Positions 49,760 through 60,951 of a DNA stretch of 64,000 bases are shown here, in pieces. Made by a program: the position numbers and the translations under genes. Source of the stretch: Mycolicibacterium confluentis (GTDB taxonomy: Bacteria > Actinomycetota > Actinomycetes > Mycobacteriales > Mycobacteriaceae); contig NZ_AP022612.1 of assembly GCF_010729895.1 (NCBI RefSeq), positions 4,526,001-4,590,000 of the forward strand, written 5' to 3'. The notes beneath the pieces were generated by a model. The model was given only the letters and a program-made list of their open reading frames with translations, was not told the DNA's origin and did not search any database. Every line of letters starts with the position of its first letter. The first letter of the stretch is position 1.

Positions 49760-52141
49760 ATGAGTAGGGCACCCCACGTCGGCCAGAGTCCGCCGGGACA
49801 GAAGTTGCGGCGACTGGCCGCCGGCGGCGGCAGCTACCTCGCCGACGAGCAGGCCGCCGGTGAACTGCATCTGGTGGTCGTGCGCTCCCGCGAGGCGCAC
49901 GCGCGCATCTCGGTCGACACCGAACGAGCCCGCACCGCCCCCGGGGTGCACGCGGTGCTCGTCGGTGCCGACGTCCGCCCGCACACCGACCCGATGGGTC
50001 TGATGTGGACGGCACAGATTCAGGCCGACGCGCCGACGTGGTGTCTGGCCGGAGACCGGGTCCGCTACGTCGGAGAGCCGATCGCCGCGGTGATCGCCGA
50101 CGACGCCTACCTGGCCGAAGACGCCGCCGAACTCGTCGACGTCACCTACGAGCGGTTGCCGGCCGTAGTCGAACCCAGCGCCGACAGCCGACCACTGCTC
50201 TATGCCGACTGGACCGATAATGTCTTCGGCCGCAACCGCTTCGAGGCGGGCGACCCGGTCGCCGCGCTGGCCGAGTCGGCGCTGGTCGTCTCGGGACGCT
50301 ACACCAGCAGCCGAGTGGCCGGACTCCCGTTGGAGACCCGCGGCGTGCGTGCGATGTGGGACATCACCGGTGAGTCCCTGACGATGTGGACCTCGACGCA
50401 GGCGTTGCATCAAGTCCGCGCCTCGTTGAGCGACTCCCTGCGGGTGCCCGAGTCCCGGATTCGGGTGTGCTGCCCCGACGTCGGCGGCGCGTTCGGCAAC
50501 AAGGTGTGTGCCTACGTCGAAGAGACGCTGGTCGCCTTCGCCGCACGCGTCGTCCGCCGCCCCGTCCGGTGGATCGAGAGCCGACCGGAGTCCTTCGTCG
50601 CCACCGTCCACGGACGCGGGACGACGGTCGATCTCGAGTTGGGATTCAACGCCGACGGCACCATCACGGGCCTGCGGGCCACCGTGCTGCTCGACTGCGG
50701 GGCCACCCCCTACATGGCCGGTGCGGGGTCGGGCGTGGTCACGTCGGCCATGCTGACCGGACCGTATCGGGTCAGTGATGCACTCGCCGAACTGGTCGCT
50801 GTGGTCACCAACAAAACCCCCATCGGGGCCTACCGGGGCTTCGGGATGCCCGAGGCCACCTTCGCGATCGAACGTGCGCTCGACGAGGGCGCTCGTCGCC
50901 TGGAGATCGATCCGATGGAGATCCGCCAGCGTAATCTGTTGCGCCCGGACGAACTTCCGTATTGGACGCCGGCCATGATGTGCCTGGACAGCGGCCGCTA
51001 CGGCGAGCTGCTCGGCTTGGTCGCCGACCGGTTCGACTGGGACCGCGCCCGGCGCGAGGCGGCGGATGCCCGCGCCGCGGGGCGACTGGTCGGTGTCGGC
51101 ACCGCCTGCTACCTGGAGGCCTCGAACTTCGGCCCGTCGACGTCCGCGGCCATGATGGGCATCAACAACCCCGGCCACGACCGCGCGGTGGTGCGGATGG
51201 ACGCCTCCGGGCTGGTGACCGTGCTGACCGGGCAGACCCCGATGGGTCAGGGCGTCGAGACGGTGCTGGCCCAGGTCGCCGCCGACGAGGTTGGTGTGGC
51301 GCTTGCCGACGTTTCGGTGGTCTGTGGTGACACGCAGGCCTGTCCATACACCGGCTACGCCAGTGGTGGCAGCCGCGGCGCCGGGGTCGCCGGATCTGCG
51401 GTCATGATGGCTGCTCGGGGACTGCGCGCCCAGATGCGTGCTATCGCCGCGCACCTGTTGGAGGTCGATCCGTCGGCTGTCCTCGACACCGAGTTCGGCT
51501 TCGCCACCGTGGCCGGGAAACAGGTCAATGTCGCCCAGGTTGCCCAAGCTGCCTGGCGCGCAACGGATCTGCCTCCGGAGGCCCAACCCGGACTCGAAGC
51601 GGGATTCACCTACGATCCACAGAACTTCGCGTTCACCTTCGGCGCGGTGGCCGCCGCGGTGGAGATCGACCCCGACACCGGAACCGTGACGGTGCAACGG
51701 CTGGTCTACGGGCACGACTGCGGCGTACAACTCAACCCCGCGCTGGTCGAAGGGCAGATCCACGGCAGCACCGCACAGGGTATCGGTGCGGCGCTGTACG
51801 AGGAGCTGCCCTACACCGCCGACGGGCAACCCGTCGTGCAGTCCCTGTGGGACTACGCACCACCGCTGCCGGGCAATATGCCGCCGATCGAGTCGGTCCA
51901 CCTCGAGACGCCGTCGCCCTTCTCCCTCAACGGGGCCAAGGGGGCCGGAGAGAGTGGCGCCATCCCGCTACCCGCGGTCGTGGCCAACGCCATCCGGGAC
52001 GCCCTCGGCGCCGACCACGGCCACGTCGTCGACACCGTTCCGATCACCGCCGAGCGACTGCTCGCCGCACTGTCCCCGATGGCCGCACACCCCATGGGCC
52101 CGCTGGAGCCGGCCGCGCCGGCCCGCAGCAGCGCGTTCTGA
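49760..52141 (+). CDS. Molybdenum hydroxylase large subunit (xanthine dehydrogenase/CoxL-like, not a true CO dehydrogenase)
   Basis: This 793-residue protein is a molybdopterin-cytosine-dinucleotide type large subunit. It begins with the a/b-hammerhead domain (GELHLVVVRSREAHARISVD, YVGEPIAAVIADDAYLAEDA), then Mo-binding domains with CPDVGGAFGNKVCAYVEETL, GQTPMGQGVETVLAQ and the active-site Glu731 in GAKGAGESGAIPLP. The loop over the metal reads GAYRGFGMPE at about residues 356-365; the AYxCSFR signature of form I CO dehydrogenase is absent, so it hydroxylates another substrate, possibly an N-heteroaromatic or aldehyde. Start has GGAGGAGACGCG upstream. Its FAD and FeS subunits are on the opposite strand, 1.3 kb beyond its stop. 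Confidence 0.9.
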   Translation: MSRAPHVGQSPPGQKLRRLAAGGGSYLADEQAAGELHLVVVRSREAHARISVDTERARTAPGVHAVLVGADVRPHTDPMGLMWTAQIQADAPTWCLAGDRVRYVGEPIAAVIADDAYLAEDAAELVDVTYERLPAVVEPSADSRPLLYADWTDNVFGRNRFEAGDPVAALAESALVVSGRYTSSRVAGLPLETRGVRAMWDITGESLTMWTSTQALHQVRASLSDSLRVPESRIRVCCPDVGGAFGNKVCAYVEETLVAFAARVVRRPVRWIESRPESFVATVHGRGTTVDLELGFNADGTITGLRATVLLDCGATPYMAGAGSGVVTSAMLTGPYRVSDALAELVAVVTNKTPIGAYRGFGMPEATFAIERALDEGARRLEIDPMEIRQRNLLRPDELPYWTPAMMCLDSGRYGELLGLVADRFDWDRARREAADARAAGRLVGVGTACYLEASNFGPSTSAAMMGINNPGHDRAVVRMDASGLVTVLTGQTPMGQGVETVLAQVAADEVGVALADVSVVCGDTQACPYTGYASGGSRGAGVAGSAVMMAARGLRAQMRAIAAHLLEVDPSAVLDTEFGFATVAGKQVNVAQVAQAAWRATDLPPEAQPGLEAGFTYDPQNFAFTFGAVAAAVEIDPDTGTVTVQRLVYGHDCGVQLNPALVEGQIHGSTAQGIGAALYEELPYTADGQPVVQSLWDYAPPLPGNMPPIESVHLETPSPFSLNGAKGAGESGAIPLPAVVANAIRDALGADHGHVVDTVPITAERLLAALSPMAAHPMGPLEPAAPARSSAF

Positions 52142-52155
52142 CAGCTGCGGCGGAC

Positions 52156-53067
52156 CTAACCGCGGTCGAGAACCTCGTCGCCCGTGAGGATCCCGGCCTC
52201 GGTGAGCCGACTGAAGAAGGTCGGCAATCGAGGATTACCGCGCGCGGCGCTGTCCAGCAGCCGCCTGGCCTCCGTCGGGTTTCCCCACCGCGACTGCAGT
52301 ACGGCACGCCAGAAGGTGGCCTCGGGGTTGTCGCCCAGCACCGCGGAGGCCTCGGCCAGCGCGGTGTCGGCGGCGCGGTAGACGCTGTCGGGCTGCGACG
52401 GCCCCAGAATGGGACCATCCGGGTCGAAGACCACCGCCGACATCGCGTCGAAGGCATCGTTGAGGTCCAACAGCCGGCTCAGCTCCCCGAGCGGGTCGTG
52501 ATGGTCATCGACCCGCAACTCCCGCACGACGCCGTCCCACGGTGCATCGGTCTTCACACCGTCGACGACGAGCACGGCACCGGACTGGCGGCCGCGGATG
52601 TCACCGCCGGCCTCGTCACCCGCGCGCAGCCCGGCCAGCAGTCGACGAGCCAGATCGCCGGTGGCCTCCTCGAATCCGCGAACCACGGCCCGCGGCACGT
52701 CCTCGTTGTCGAGCATGTTGCCCAGGCCGACCACATGCGGGCCCCTGGCGACGCCGGCCGCTCCGACGCACCGGCCGCCACTGTGGATGCCGAATCCTCC
52801 GGCGGCGTCGAGGAAGGCCACCTGCCTGACCTCGGGTGCCGAGTCGGTCGCCAGCAGCTGCTCCAGCGCCTGCGGGGCGCCAGCACCGGCTCGCATCGCG
52901 GCCAGGCCGCGCGGGCCATATCCCTTGACCGCGAACGCCTGGGTGGCGACCACACCGACGCCGGCCTCGGCCCACGTCACCACCGACCCCACGCCCATGT
53001 AGTGCGAGTGCGACGCGACCCCGAGATGACCGGTGACCGGATCGCGCGCCACCAGTGAGAAGGTCAT
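52156..53067 (-). CDS. DUF1028 family protein
   Basis: This 303-residue protein starts MTFSLVARDPVTGHLGVASH at ATG 53067, overlapping the SCP2 gene stop (ATGA). The first about 210 residues are the DUF1028 domain, with an Ntn-hydrolase-like look: the family has a conserved start TFS(I/L)VA, ATQAFAVKGYGPRGLAAMRA and the GRCVGAAG/LGNML segments. The C-terminal about 90 residues look like a TPR-type helical tail (DTALAEASAVLGDNPEATFW). Function is unknown; relatives sit with amidase or heterocycle-degradation genes. It is the last gene of the operon and ends 14 bases from the convergent large-subunit gene. Confidence 0.85.
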   Translation of the reverse strand: MTFSLVARDPVTGHLGVASHSHYMGVGSVVTWAEAGVGVVATQAFAVKGYGPRGLAAMRAGAGAPQALEQLLATDSAPEVRQVAFLDAAGGFGIHSGGRCVGAAGVARGPHVVGLGNMLDNEDVPRAVVRGFEEATGDLARRLLAGLRAGDEAGGDIRGRQSGAVLVVDGVKTDAPWDGVVRELRVDDHHDPLGELSRLLDLNDAFDAMSAVVFDPDGPILGPSQPDSVYRAADTALAEASAVLGDNPEATFWRAVLQSRWGNPTEARRLLDSAARGNPRLPTFFSRLTEAGILTGDEVLDRG

Positions 53068-53462
53068 GAGAAGTCGGTCTCTGCGCACAACTGGGTGATG
53101 TGCCGTTTGTATTCGGCGGTCTGGGTCAACGGCATGAGCTTGCCGAGTTTGGCCACATCGCCGCTCAACTTGATGCGGCCCTCCATGAACGCCGCCGTGG
53201 GGGCAAGCTCGCCGCGCAGGATCGCGATCGAATCGTCGAACGAGGACGTCATGGTGCCGTCGGCGGCGGGGTCGTCGCCCAGCAACTGCTCGACGATCCT
53301 GCCGTCGCGGACGTCGGCGTAGTACCGGATGTCCTCTCCGCCGGGGGCGTTGGTGAGGCGATACTGCACGCGTGCCGTGGCTCCTGGACGCGTCTGGAAC
53401 GCCTGCTGCAGCTCACCCTGCCGGGTCAACCATTCCTGCGACACATATTTCAGTTGATTCAC
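53064..53462 (-). CDS. SCP-2 sterol-binding domain protein
   Basis: This 132-residue protein starts at GTG 53462, overlapping the FeS-subunit stop (GTGA). It has an SCP2 fold: ATARVQYRLTNAPGGEDIRY, DDSIAILRGELAPTAAFMEG and RIKLSGDVAKLGKLMPLTQT. It should bind a hydrophobic ligand. Its position between the FeS subunit and DUF1028 suggests that the substrate of the molybdenum hydroxylase is lipophilic, as inference. Confidence 0.86.
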   Translation of the reverse strand: MNQLKYVSQEWLTRQGELQQAFQTRPGATARVQYRLTNAPGGEDIRYYADVRDGRIVEQLLGDDPAADGTMTSSFDDSIAILRGELAPTAAFMEGRIKLSGDVAKLGKLMPLTQTAEYKRHITQLCAETDFS

Positions 53463-53995
53463 TGGTTCTCCTCCAAACGGGTGGTCGGGGTGGGGGCCTG
53501 GGCCGCGGCGGTGCGCTGGGCGACCAGCTCCTCGGCCGCGGCCAAGATCGGGGTGTATCCGGTGCACCGGCACAACGACGAACTCAGATGCCGCCGGATG
53601 TCGTCCCGCGACGGGCACTCCCCCGCGTCCACGGCTGCCAGCAGCTCCTCGATCAGCACGACGAAACCCGGTGTGCAGAAGCCACACTGCAGCGCGTGGT
53701 GGCGCACCAGGCACTCCTGCACCTCCGAGAGCCCGTCGATCGGGGTGAGGCCTTCGACGGTGACGATCTCGGTGCCGTCGGCCTGGGCGGCCAACATCAG
53801 ACAGGAACGGGCCGAACAGGCGTCGACGAGCACATTGCAGGATCCGCACAGGCCCTCACCGCAGCCGAGGTGGGTGCCGGTGAGGCCGAGCCGGTCCCGG
53901 AGAAAGTCGACCAGGGTCATGCGGGCCGGCACGGTGCTCTGCCAGAGCCGGCCGTTGACCCGCACCGCGATGGCGGGTTGGTCCGCAGCAGTCAT
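53459..53995 (-). CDS. Molybdenum hydroxylase small [2Fe-2S] subunit (CoxS-like)
   Basis: This 178-residue protein carries two [2Fe-2S] clusters. The plant-type N-terminal cluster uses Cys45, Cys50, Cys53 and Cys65 (GCGEGLCGSCNVLVDAC region). The second, helical cluster uses Cys104, Cys107, Cys142 and Cys144 (QCGFCTPGF and CRCTGY). It carries electrons from the molybdenum site to FAD. Its start overlaps the FAD-subunit stop and its stop overlaps the SCP2 start, both by 4 bases. Confidence 0.95.
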   Translation of the reverse strand: MTAADQPAIAVRVNGRLWQSTVPARMTLVDFLRDRLGLTGTHLGCGEGLCGSCNVLVDACSARSCLMLAAQADGTEIVTVEGLTPIDGLSEVQECLVRHHALQCGFCTPGFVVLIEELLAAVDAGECPSRDDIRRHLSSSLCRCTGYTPILAAAEELVAQRTAAAQAPTPTTRLEENQ

Positions 53996-54849
53996 TGCAG
54001 ATCCTCTCGTAGCCGACGCAACTGGCGGGCGACCACATTGACCGCCAGCAGTCGGCGGTGCTGCGCGCCGGCGCGCGAGTCGCTGGCGAATTCAAGTCCT
54101 GAGACCCAGGATTGGACCACTTCGTCGATGGTCCGATCGTCGGGTGATCCGGCCAGCGCGGTGGTGACCTCGTGGGGTGCCAGCGTCGGCGGCTGTCCCT
54201 CGCCGCCGAGTCCGACCCGCAGATCAGCGTCATCGTCGGTACGCGCGCTGACGGCAACGCTGAGCAGTGGGGTGTCCCCGGCACCGCGGATGGTGACCTC
54301 CTCGAAACGGCCTACGGTGCCGACCGCCGGTCGATCGAAGCGCACGCTGTGCAGCAACTCGTCGTCGGCGAGGGCGGTGCGGCCCGGCGGCCCGAAGAAG
54401 TCCGCGGCGGCAATGCGCCTCTCTCCGCGCGCCGACACCGCCGTGATCTCGCCCCCGAGAACCACCAGACACACCCCCAGCTCCGCGGCCGGATTGGCAT
54501 TGGCCAAGCTGCCGCACACCGTGCCGCGATTGCGTGTCGTCACCTTGCCGACCCACGGAAGCGCCTGCGCCAAGACGCCGAACGATGTTGTTGCGGCGTG
54601 CTTCTCGGCGGTGCGCTGCGTCACGGCCGCTCCGATACGCAGAGCTTCTGCGGTGGCGTCGAACTCGTGCAGCTCCTGCACTCGGGTGATGTCGATGAGC
54701 CGTCGCGGACGCTCCTGACGCCGGACCAGCCGCGGCATCAGGCTCTGCCCACCCGCCAGGATCCGGGTTCCGGCGGGGTCCTCGGCCAGTTCGGCGCACA
54801 CCTGCGCGACGGTGGTCGCGGCGACGTAGCCGAACGGCGCCGGACGCAT
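53992..54849 (-). CDS. Molybdenum hydroxylase medium FAD subunit (CoxM-like)
   Basis: This 285-residue FAD-binding protein starts at ATG 54849, sharing one base with the hydrolase stop (TGATG). FAD motifs are AGTRILAGGQSLMPRLVRRQ and TTRNRGTVCGSLANANPAAE, corresponding to AGGQSL and TxGGS/N loops. The C-terminal domain is CO_deh_flav_C-like. It completes the L-M-S enzyme with the small subunit downstream and the large subunit encoded on the other strand. Confidence 0.94.
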   Translation of the reverse strand: MRPAPFGYVAATTVAQVCAELAEDPAGTRILAGGQSLMPRLVRRQERPRRLIDITRVQELHEFDATAEALRIGAAVTQRTAEKHAATTSFGVLAQALPWVGKVTTRNRGTVCGSLANANPAAELGVCLVVLGGEITAVSARGERRIAAADFFGPPGRTALADDELLHSVRFDRPAVGTVGRFEEVTIRGAGDTPLLSVAVSARTDDDADLRVGLGGEGQPPTLAPHEVTTALAGSPDDRTIDEVVQSWVSGLEFASDSRAGAQHRRLLAVNVVARQLRRLREDLQ

Positions 54850-55661
54850 CAGGAACCCTCCGACGTCCCACTCGGACCGCGCACCTCGACGCGGTCGAGG
54901 TGCGCGGCGACCAGGGCGGCAACCTGGCGCGGAGCTTCGATGTGCGCGAGGTGTCCGAGCCCGGCGAGCACCCTGCATTCAGTGCCCAGTGCAGCGGCGA
55001 GTACCGAACCGACTGCGGGAGAGCAGGTCTGGTCGTACTCGCCGGTCAGCACCAGAGCGGGGGCCCGCACGCGGGCCGCCTCCGCGGTCACATCGGAGGT
55101 CAGCGCCGCGCGCAGCACCCGCTCCACCACGGCCTCATCGCGGCCAGCGGCCGACCGCACCAACTCCTGCACCATCTCGGCCGTGGCGTCCGGGCCGAAG
55201 CTCGCCGGGGCCAACTGCGCCAGAAACGTCTCCGTACCCAGCCGGCGCAGTTCGGCCGCTGCGGCCTCGACGTCGACACCGCCCGCGATGCTCAGCGCCC
55301 CGCCGATCAGGGTCAGCGATGCGATCCGGTCGGGATTGGCAGCCGCCAGGGCCAGGCACACGGCGCCGCCGAACGAGGAGCCGACCAGGTGCGCACTGGT
55401 GAGGTCCAGGGCCGACATCGCCGCGCTGACGTCGGCGGCATAGTCGGCCGCGCCGTACTCGGGGCCCGGTTCCGACTCGCCGTGACCGCGCAGATCCACC
55501 GCCACGACGTTGCGGTCAGCGAAACAGCCCGCCACCGAGGACCATTCGGCGGCAGCCCCGTTGATGCCGTGCACGAACACCAACGCGGTGCGGGCCGAAC
55601 CAGGCTCACCGCGAAGGCAGCTGATGCGCCCGTGGGGGCCCTCTACGTTGATCCGCCGCAT
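54849..55661 (-). CDS. Alpha/beta hydrolase
   Basis: This 270-residue protein has VFVHGINGAAAEWSSVAGCF, VDLRGHGESEPGPEYG, the nucleophile elbow LVGSSFGGAVCLALAA (Ser about residue 94), acid in VLTGEYDQTCSP and His in LAGLGHLAHIEAPRQV. Such enzymes in ring-degradation operons often hydrolyse C-C bonds of ring-opened products, lactones or amides. The specific reaction is unknown. It is tightly coupled to the FAD subunit gene. Confidence 0.88.
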   Translation of the reverse strand: MRRINVEGPHGRISCLRGEPGSARTALVFVHGINGAAAEWSSVAGCFADRNVVAVDLRGHGESEPGPEYGAADYAADVSAAMSALDLTSAHLVGSSFGGAVCLALAAANPDRIASLTLIGGALSIAGGVDVEAAAAELRRLGTETFLAQLAPASFGPDATAEMVQELVRSAAGRDEAVVERVLRAALTSDVTAEAARVRAPALVLTGEYDQTCSPAVGSVLAAALGTECRVLAGLGHLAHIEAPRQVAALVAAHLDRVEVRGPSGTSEGS

Positions 55662-55693
55662 GGGTCAGCTCCGCTCACACGCCAGCGGCACCG

Positions 55694-56134
55694 TCACATG
55701 CCGTTCATCTGGTCAGGCACGTGCACCGAGAAATGGGTGTGCACCAGTTCCCAGTCCCCGTCGCGGCGGCGCCAGATCTCGGTGCTGCGCATGCCGCCGT
55801 CGAAGGTGCCCAATTCGCCGAAGTCGCCCTGGTAATGGCTGAGGTAGGTCACCCATGCGACATCGCCGTCGACCTCGACACGCTCGTCGCGCAGTTCGGT
55901 GCTGACCGCCGGTGAATTCATGTTGGCCGACAACGTGTCCCATAACCCGGCGATGTGATCCTGCCCGATGTAGGCCGAACCGTTGAGGTTGTACCAGACC
56001 AGTTCGTTGGGTGTGGGGGTGACCCGGCGCCGCAGGTAGCTCGAGTCGAGCGGACCGTTGGCATCGACGAATTCGCGGTGCAGCCGCATGATCTCGGCCA
56101 CGTCGGCTTCGACCGAAGATGTGCTGGTGGTCAT
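55694..56134 (-). CDS. SnoaL-like / nuclear transport factor 2 family protein
   Basis: This 146-residue protein starts at ATG 56134, with GGGAG 7 bases upstream. It is an alpha+beta cone-fold protein with VEADVAEIMRLHREFVDANG, YIGQDHIAGLWDTLSANM, GDVAWVTYLSHYQGDFGELG and EIWRRRDGDWELVHTHFSVH. Members include ketosteroid isomerase-like and ring-hydroxylation helper proteins (DUF4440/SnoaL_3). The exact role is unknown. Confidence 0.85.
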   Translation of the reverse strand: MTTSTSSVEADVAEIMRLHREFVDANGPLDSSYLRRRVTPTPNELVWYNLNGSAYIGQDHIAGLWDTLSANMNSPAVSTELRDERVEVDGDVAWVTYLSHYQGDFGELGTFDGGMRSTEIWRRRDGDWELVHTHFSVHVPDQMNGM

Positions 56135-56169
56135 GTTTGTTCTCCCGGTGTTGAGGTGAATGTGTTCTT

Positions 56170-57165
56170 TCAGGCCATGGCGGCCGGTGCCGGCCGGTTC
56201 GCGGCCAGCAGCTTGACCAGATCTGGCACCTGGTCGGGGGGCATGAGGGGGGCGATCGCGATCTCGTCGACGCCGGTCCCGGCGTAGGCGGCCAGCGCTT
56301 CGCCGACACCCTCGGGCAGACACACCAGTGCCATGGCGTCGACCACCTCGCCGGTGAGCACCTGTGCGACCTCGGCCGGTCGGCCGGAGGCCAGCGCCGT
56401 CACCAGTGCATTGGGCGCAATCGCACCCGCGGACAGGTATTCCAGCGTCGGTGCGTCGAAGGTCGACAGCACCGACGCGACCTGCGCCCGAGCCTGCGCA
56501 AGATCCTCGCTGACGACCGCTGGCACGACCACCGAGATCCGAAAGTCCGCGCGCGGCCGGCCGTATTCAGCCAGCAAGCGCTCGACCTGCGCGACGGTGT
56601 CGGCCAGATAAGTCCGCGATGCCCCGGCACTGAGGCACACGCCGTCGGCGTATCGCACCGCGGTCTGCACCATCCGGGGTCGCACCGCCATGATGTCCAG
56701 TGCCGGTGCCGCCGCCGGTGGGTTCAGCTGGTAGTGCGCGAAGCTGAAACCCGGGTATTCCTCGGTGATCTCGGTGCCGGCCAGCGCCGCCTTGAGCGCC
56801 TGATGCAACGCGACGGTGGCGGCGATCGGCTTGTCGACCGAGCGACCGAGCTTGGCCACCATGTCGGGCACGCCGGTGCCGATCGCGGCCCGCACCCGGC
56901 CCGGGGCGATCTCGGCCAACGACGCCAGTTCCATCGCCGCGGCGCCCGGATGCCGACTGGCCGGGTTGATGCCCATCAGTGCCAGCTCGAGGCGCTGCGT
57001 CTCACGAAGGTAGACCGTCGCGGGCACCACCGCATCATGGGCGCAGATGTGTTCGGCGTACCACAGGCCGTCGAACCCGCACTCCTCGGCGGCGTGCACC
57101 GCCGGCAGGTCGGCGAGGATCGGACCGAACCCGGTGAAAGACAAACTCAGTCGCACAAGCGTCAC
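56170..57165 (-). CDS. LLM-class flavin- or F420-dependent oxidoreductase
   Basis: This 331-residue TIM-barrel protein of the luciferase-like family has AEECGFDGLWYAEHICAHDA, GINPASRHPGAAAMELASLA, APGRVRAAIGTGVPDMVAKL and IMAVRPRMVQTAVRYADGVC. Cofactor (FMN or F420) is not certain; mycobacterial relatives often use F420. It is the first gene of the operon running to DUF1028. The first codon is GTG 57165; a GTG three codons later has better spacing from GGAAGG. A dyad GACAC-C-GTGTC lies 41 bases upstream of the start. Confidence 0.88.
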   Translation of the reverse strand: MTLVRLSLSFTGFGPILADLPAVHAAEECGFDGLWYAEHICAHDAVVPATVYLRETQRLELALMGINPASRHPGAAAMELASLAEIAPGRVRAAIGTGVPDMVAKLGRSVDKPIAATVALHQALKAALAGTEITEEYPGFSFAHYQLNPPAAAPALDIMAVRPRMVQTAVRYADGVCLSAGASRTYLADTVAQVERLLAEYGRPRADFRISVVVPAVVSEDLAQARAQVASVLSTFDAPTLEYLSAGAIAPNALVTALASGRPAEVAQVLTGEVVDAMALVCLPEGVGEALAAYAGTGVDEIAIAPLMPPDQVPDLVKLLAANRPAPAAMA

Positions 57166-57205
57166 ACCCTTCCGAAGCAGATTGGTGCTAGCGAACTACA
57201 AGTGC

Positions 57206-57216
57206 GACACCGTGTC
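57206..57216. promoter_or_regulatory. Palindrome in the LLM/tetR divergent promoter, candidate TetR operator
   Basis: GACAC-C-GTGTC is a perfect 5-base-arm dyad in the 98-base divergent spacer. It shares the pattern GACA-N3-TGTC, followed by A, with the palindrome in front of the separated large-subunit gene (49708-49718). It probably binds the TetR encoded at 57264. Confidence 0.55.
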
Positions 57217-57263
57217 AACGTTTACGTCTAACTGCCTGTGCGGAGTGTGCGAGACTGGACCAC

Positions 57264-57892
57264 ATGACCGCCCGCCAGTCAGATCTGCAGGCGCGCCGAC
57301 GAGAGCACCGCCGCAATGCCCGCCGCCGACTCCTCGACGCCGCCCACAGCCTGCTCGAGCAGAAGTCCTGGACCGAGATCTCGCTCGACGACATCACCTC
57401 CGCCGCGGAGGTGGCGCGCACCGCGTTCTATCGTCACTTCGACGATCGGCAACACCTGCTGATGACGATGCTCAGCGACGTCGGACTGGAGTTGGACCAC
57501 GTCGCCGACAACTGGCTGGCCGAGTCCGACGATCCGGTGGCCGAGTTGCGGCGCAGCCTGGAGGCTCTCACGGCGCTCTGGGGTGAGCACGGGAGGTTGA
57601 TCGAAGCGATCTCCGACACCGCACGCCACGATCCCGAGATCGGCGCTCTGTACCGCGAACTCGCCGACCGCTTGGCCGAGCGGACGGCGCGCCGCATCGA
57701 GGCGGATGTCGCCGCGGGGCGCAGCCACATCACCGATCCACACGAGGTCGCGCGCGCGCTCACGTGGATGAACGAGCGGTACCTGATCGCGGCGCTCGGC
57801 CAGCAGTCCAGCACTGACCCGGCCACCGCGGCCGCGGCATTGACCACCATCTGGATCAACACGCTGTACGCGCCCGTCGAGCGCGACCCCGA

Positions 57893-57896
<4 letters not shown>
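57264..57896 (+). CDS. TetR/AcrR family regulator (EthR-like style)
   Basis: This 210-residue regulator has RRLLDAAHSLLEQKSWTEIS and LDDITSAAEVARTAFYRHF (about residues 39-57) as the DNA-binding helices. The all-helical ligand domain with ALTWMNERYLIAAL is like that of EthR-type proteins. It diverges from the LLM-to-DUF1028 operon, and its stop overlaps the start of the amidohydrolase gene (ATGA, 57893-57896). It is the likely regulator of the whole molybdenum-hydroxylase group. Confidence 0.9.
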
Positions 57897-60323
<2,427 letters not shown>

Positions 60324-60330
60324 CTGGCCC

Positions 60331-60795
60331 TCACAACCATTCGCAGCGCTGGTCGTTCCACTCCTCGAACACCAACCACGTGCGGCTGGAACGGATGCCC
60401 GGCAGGCCGTGGATCTGTTCGAGCACCACGTCCCGCAGCGTCTTGTTGTCGGGAGCCCGCACCACCACCAGGACGTCGAAGTCGCCCCCCACCAGGGTGA
60501 ACCGCTCGACATGACGCAACGTCTTCAACTGCTCGGACAGGCCGCGCCACGAGTCCTGCAGGATGGTCAGCGCGATCAGGGCCGAGGTGGCGAATCCGGC
60601 CTTCTCCATGTTGATCCGGGCGGTGAATCCCTCGATCACACCGGCCTTCTCCAGGCGCTCGATACGCGCGTAGACATGCGTCCGCGAGACGTGCGCGCGC
60701 TGTGCCAGCGCCAGCATCGACTGTCGGCCGTCCCGGACGAGTTCACGGATCAGCCTGCGGTCGACGTCGTCGAGTTTGACGTGGGTCTCATCCAT
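60331..60795 (-). CDS. Lrp/AsnC family regulator (BkdR-like)
   Basis: This 154-residue protein starts MDETHVKLDDVDRRLIRELV at ATG 60795; the frame is open to a TTG at 60816. The N-terminal helix-turn-helix is LALAQRAHVSRTHVYARIER, and the C-terminal RAM domain has VERFTLVGGDFDVLVVVRAP and GIRSSRTWLVFEEW. Lrp proteins bind amino acids as octamers. It sits between the amino acid dehydrogenase (convergent) and bkdABC (divergent), so it is the likely sensor for branched-chain amino acids in this module. Confidence 0.92.
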   Translation of the reverse strand: MDETHVKLDDVDRRLIRELVRDGRQSMLALAQRAHVSRTHVYARIERLEKAGVIEGFTARINMEKAGFATSALIALTILQDSWRGLSEQLKTLRHVERFTLVGGDFDVLVVVRAPDNKTLRDVVLEQIHGLPGIRSSRTWLVFEEWNDQRCEWL

Positions 60796-60872
60796 CTGTT
60801 CACCGGCCACTTTCAATCGCCGTCATTCCGGGACATTATGCCGCTGAGAATCACTGATCTGGGCAATCCGTC

Positions 60873-60891
60873 CGCAGAAATCCCATCTGCG
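60873..60891. promoter_or_regulatory. Inverted repeat in lrp/bkdA divergent promoter
   Basis: CGCAGA-N7-TCTGCG is a perfect 6-base-arm dyad of 19 bases, in the 156-base spacer between the Lrp gene and bkdA. Size and position fit an Lrp/AsnC binding site. Inference from symmetry. Confidence 0.45.
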
Positions 60892-60951
60892 TTGTCATCC
60901 AACCACCGAATGCCGACGATCGTAGGACATCTAGGAATCCTGGAGGAAGCC

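Noticed and set aside
49673..51901. 742-codon open frame opposite the molybdenum hydroxylase large subunit
   Set aside because: Antisense to a protein with clear molybdopterin motifs; composition is Arg/Gly/His-biased and no family is recognisable.
49760..54849. Aerobic CO dehydrogenase (coxMSL) identity
   Set aside because: The AYxCSFR active-site loop of form I CO dehydrogenase is absent; the loop reads AYRGFGM, and no coxD/E/F/G maturation genes are present.
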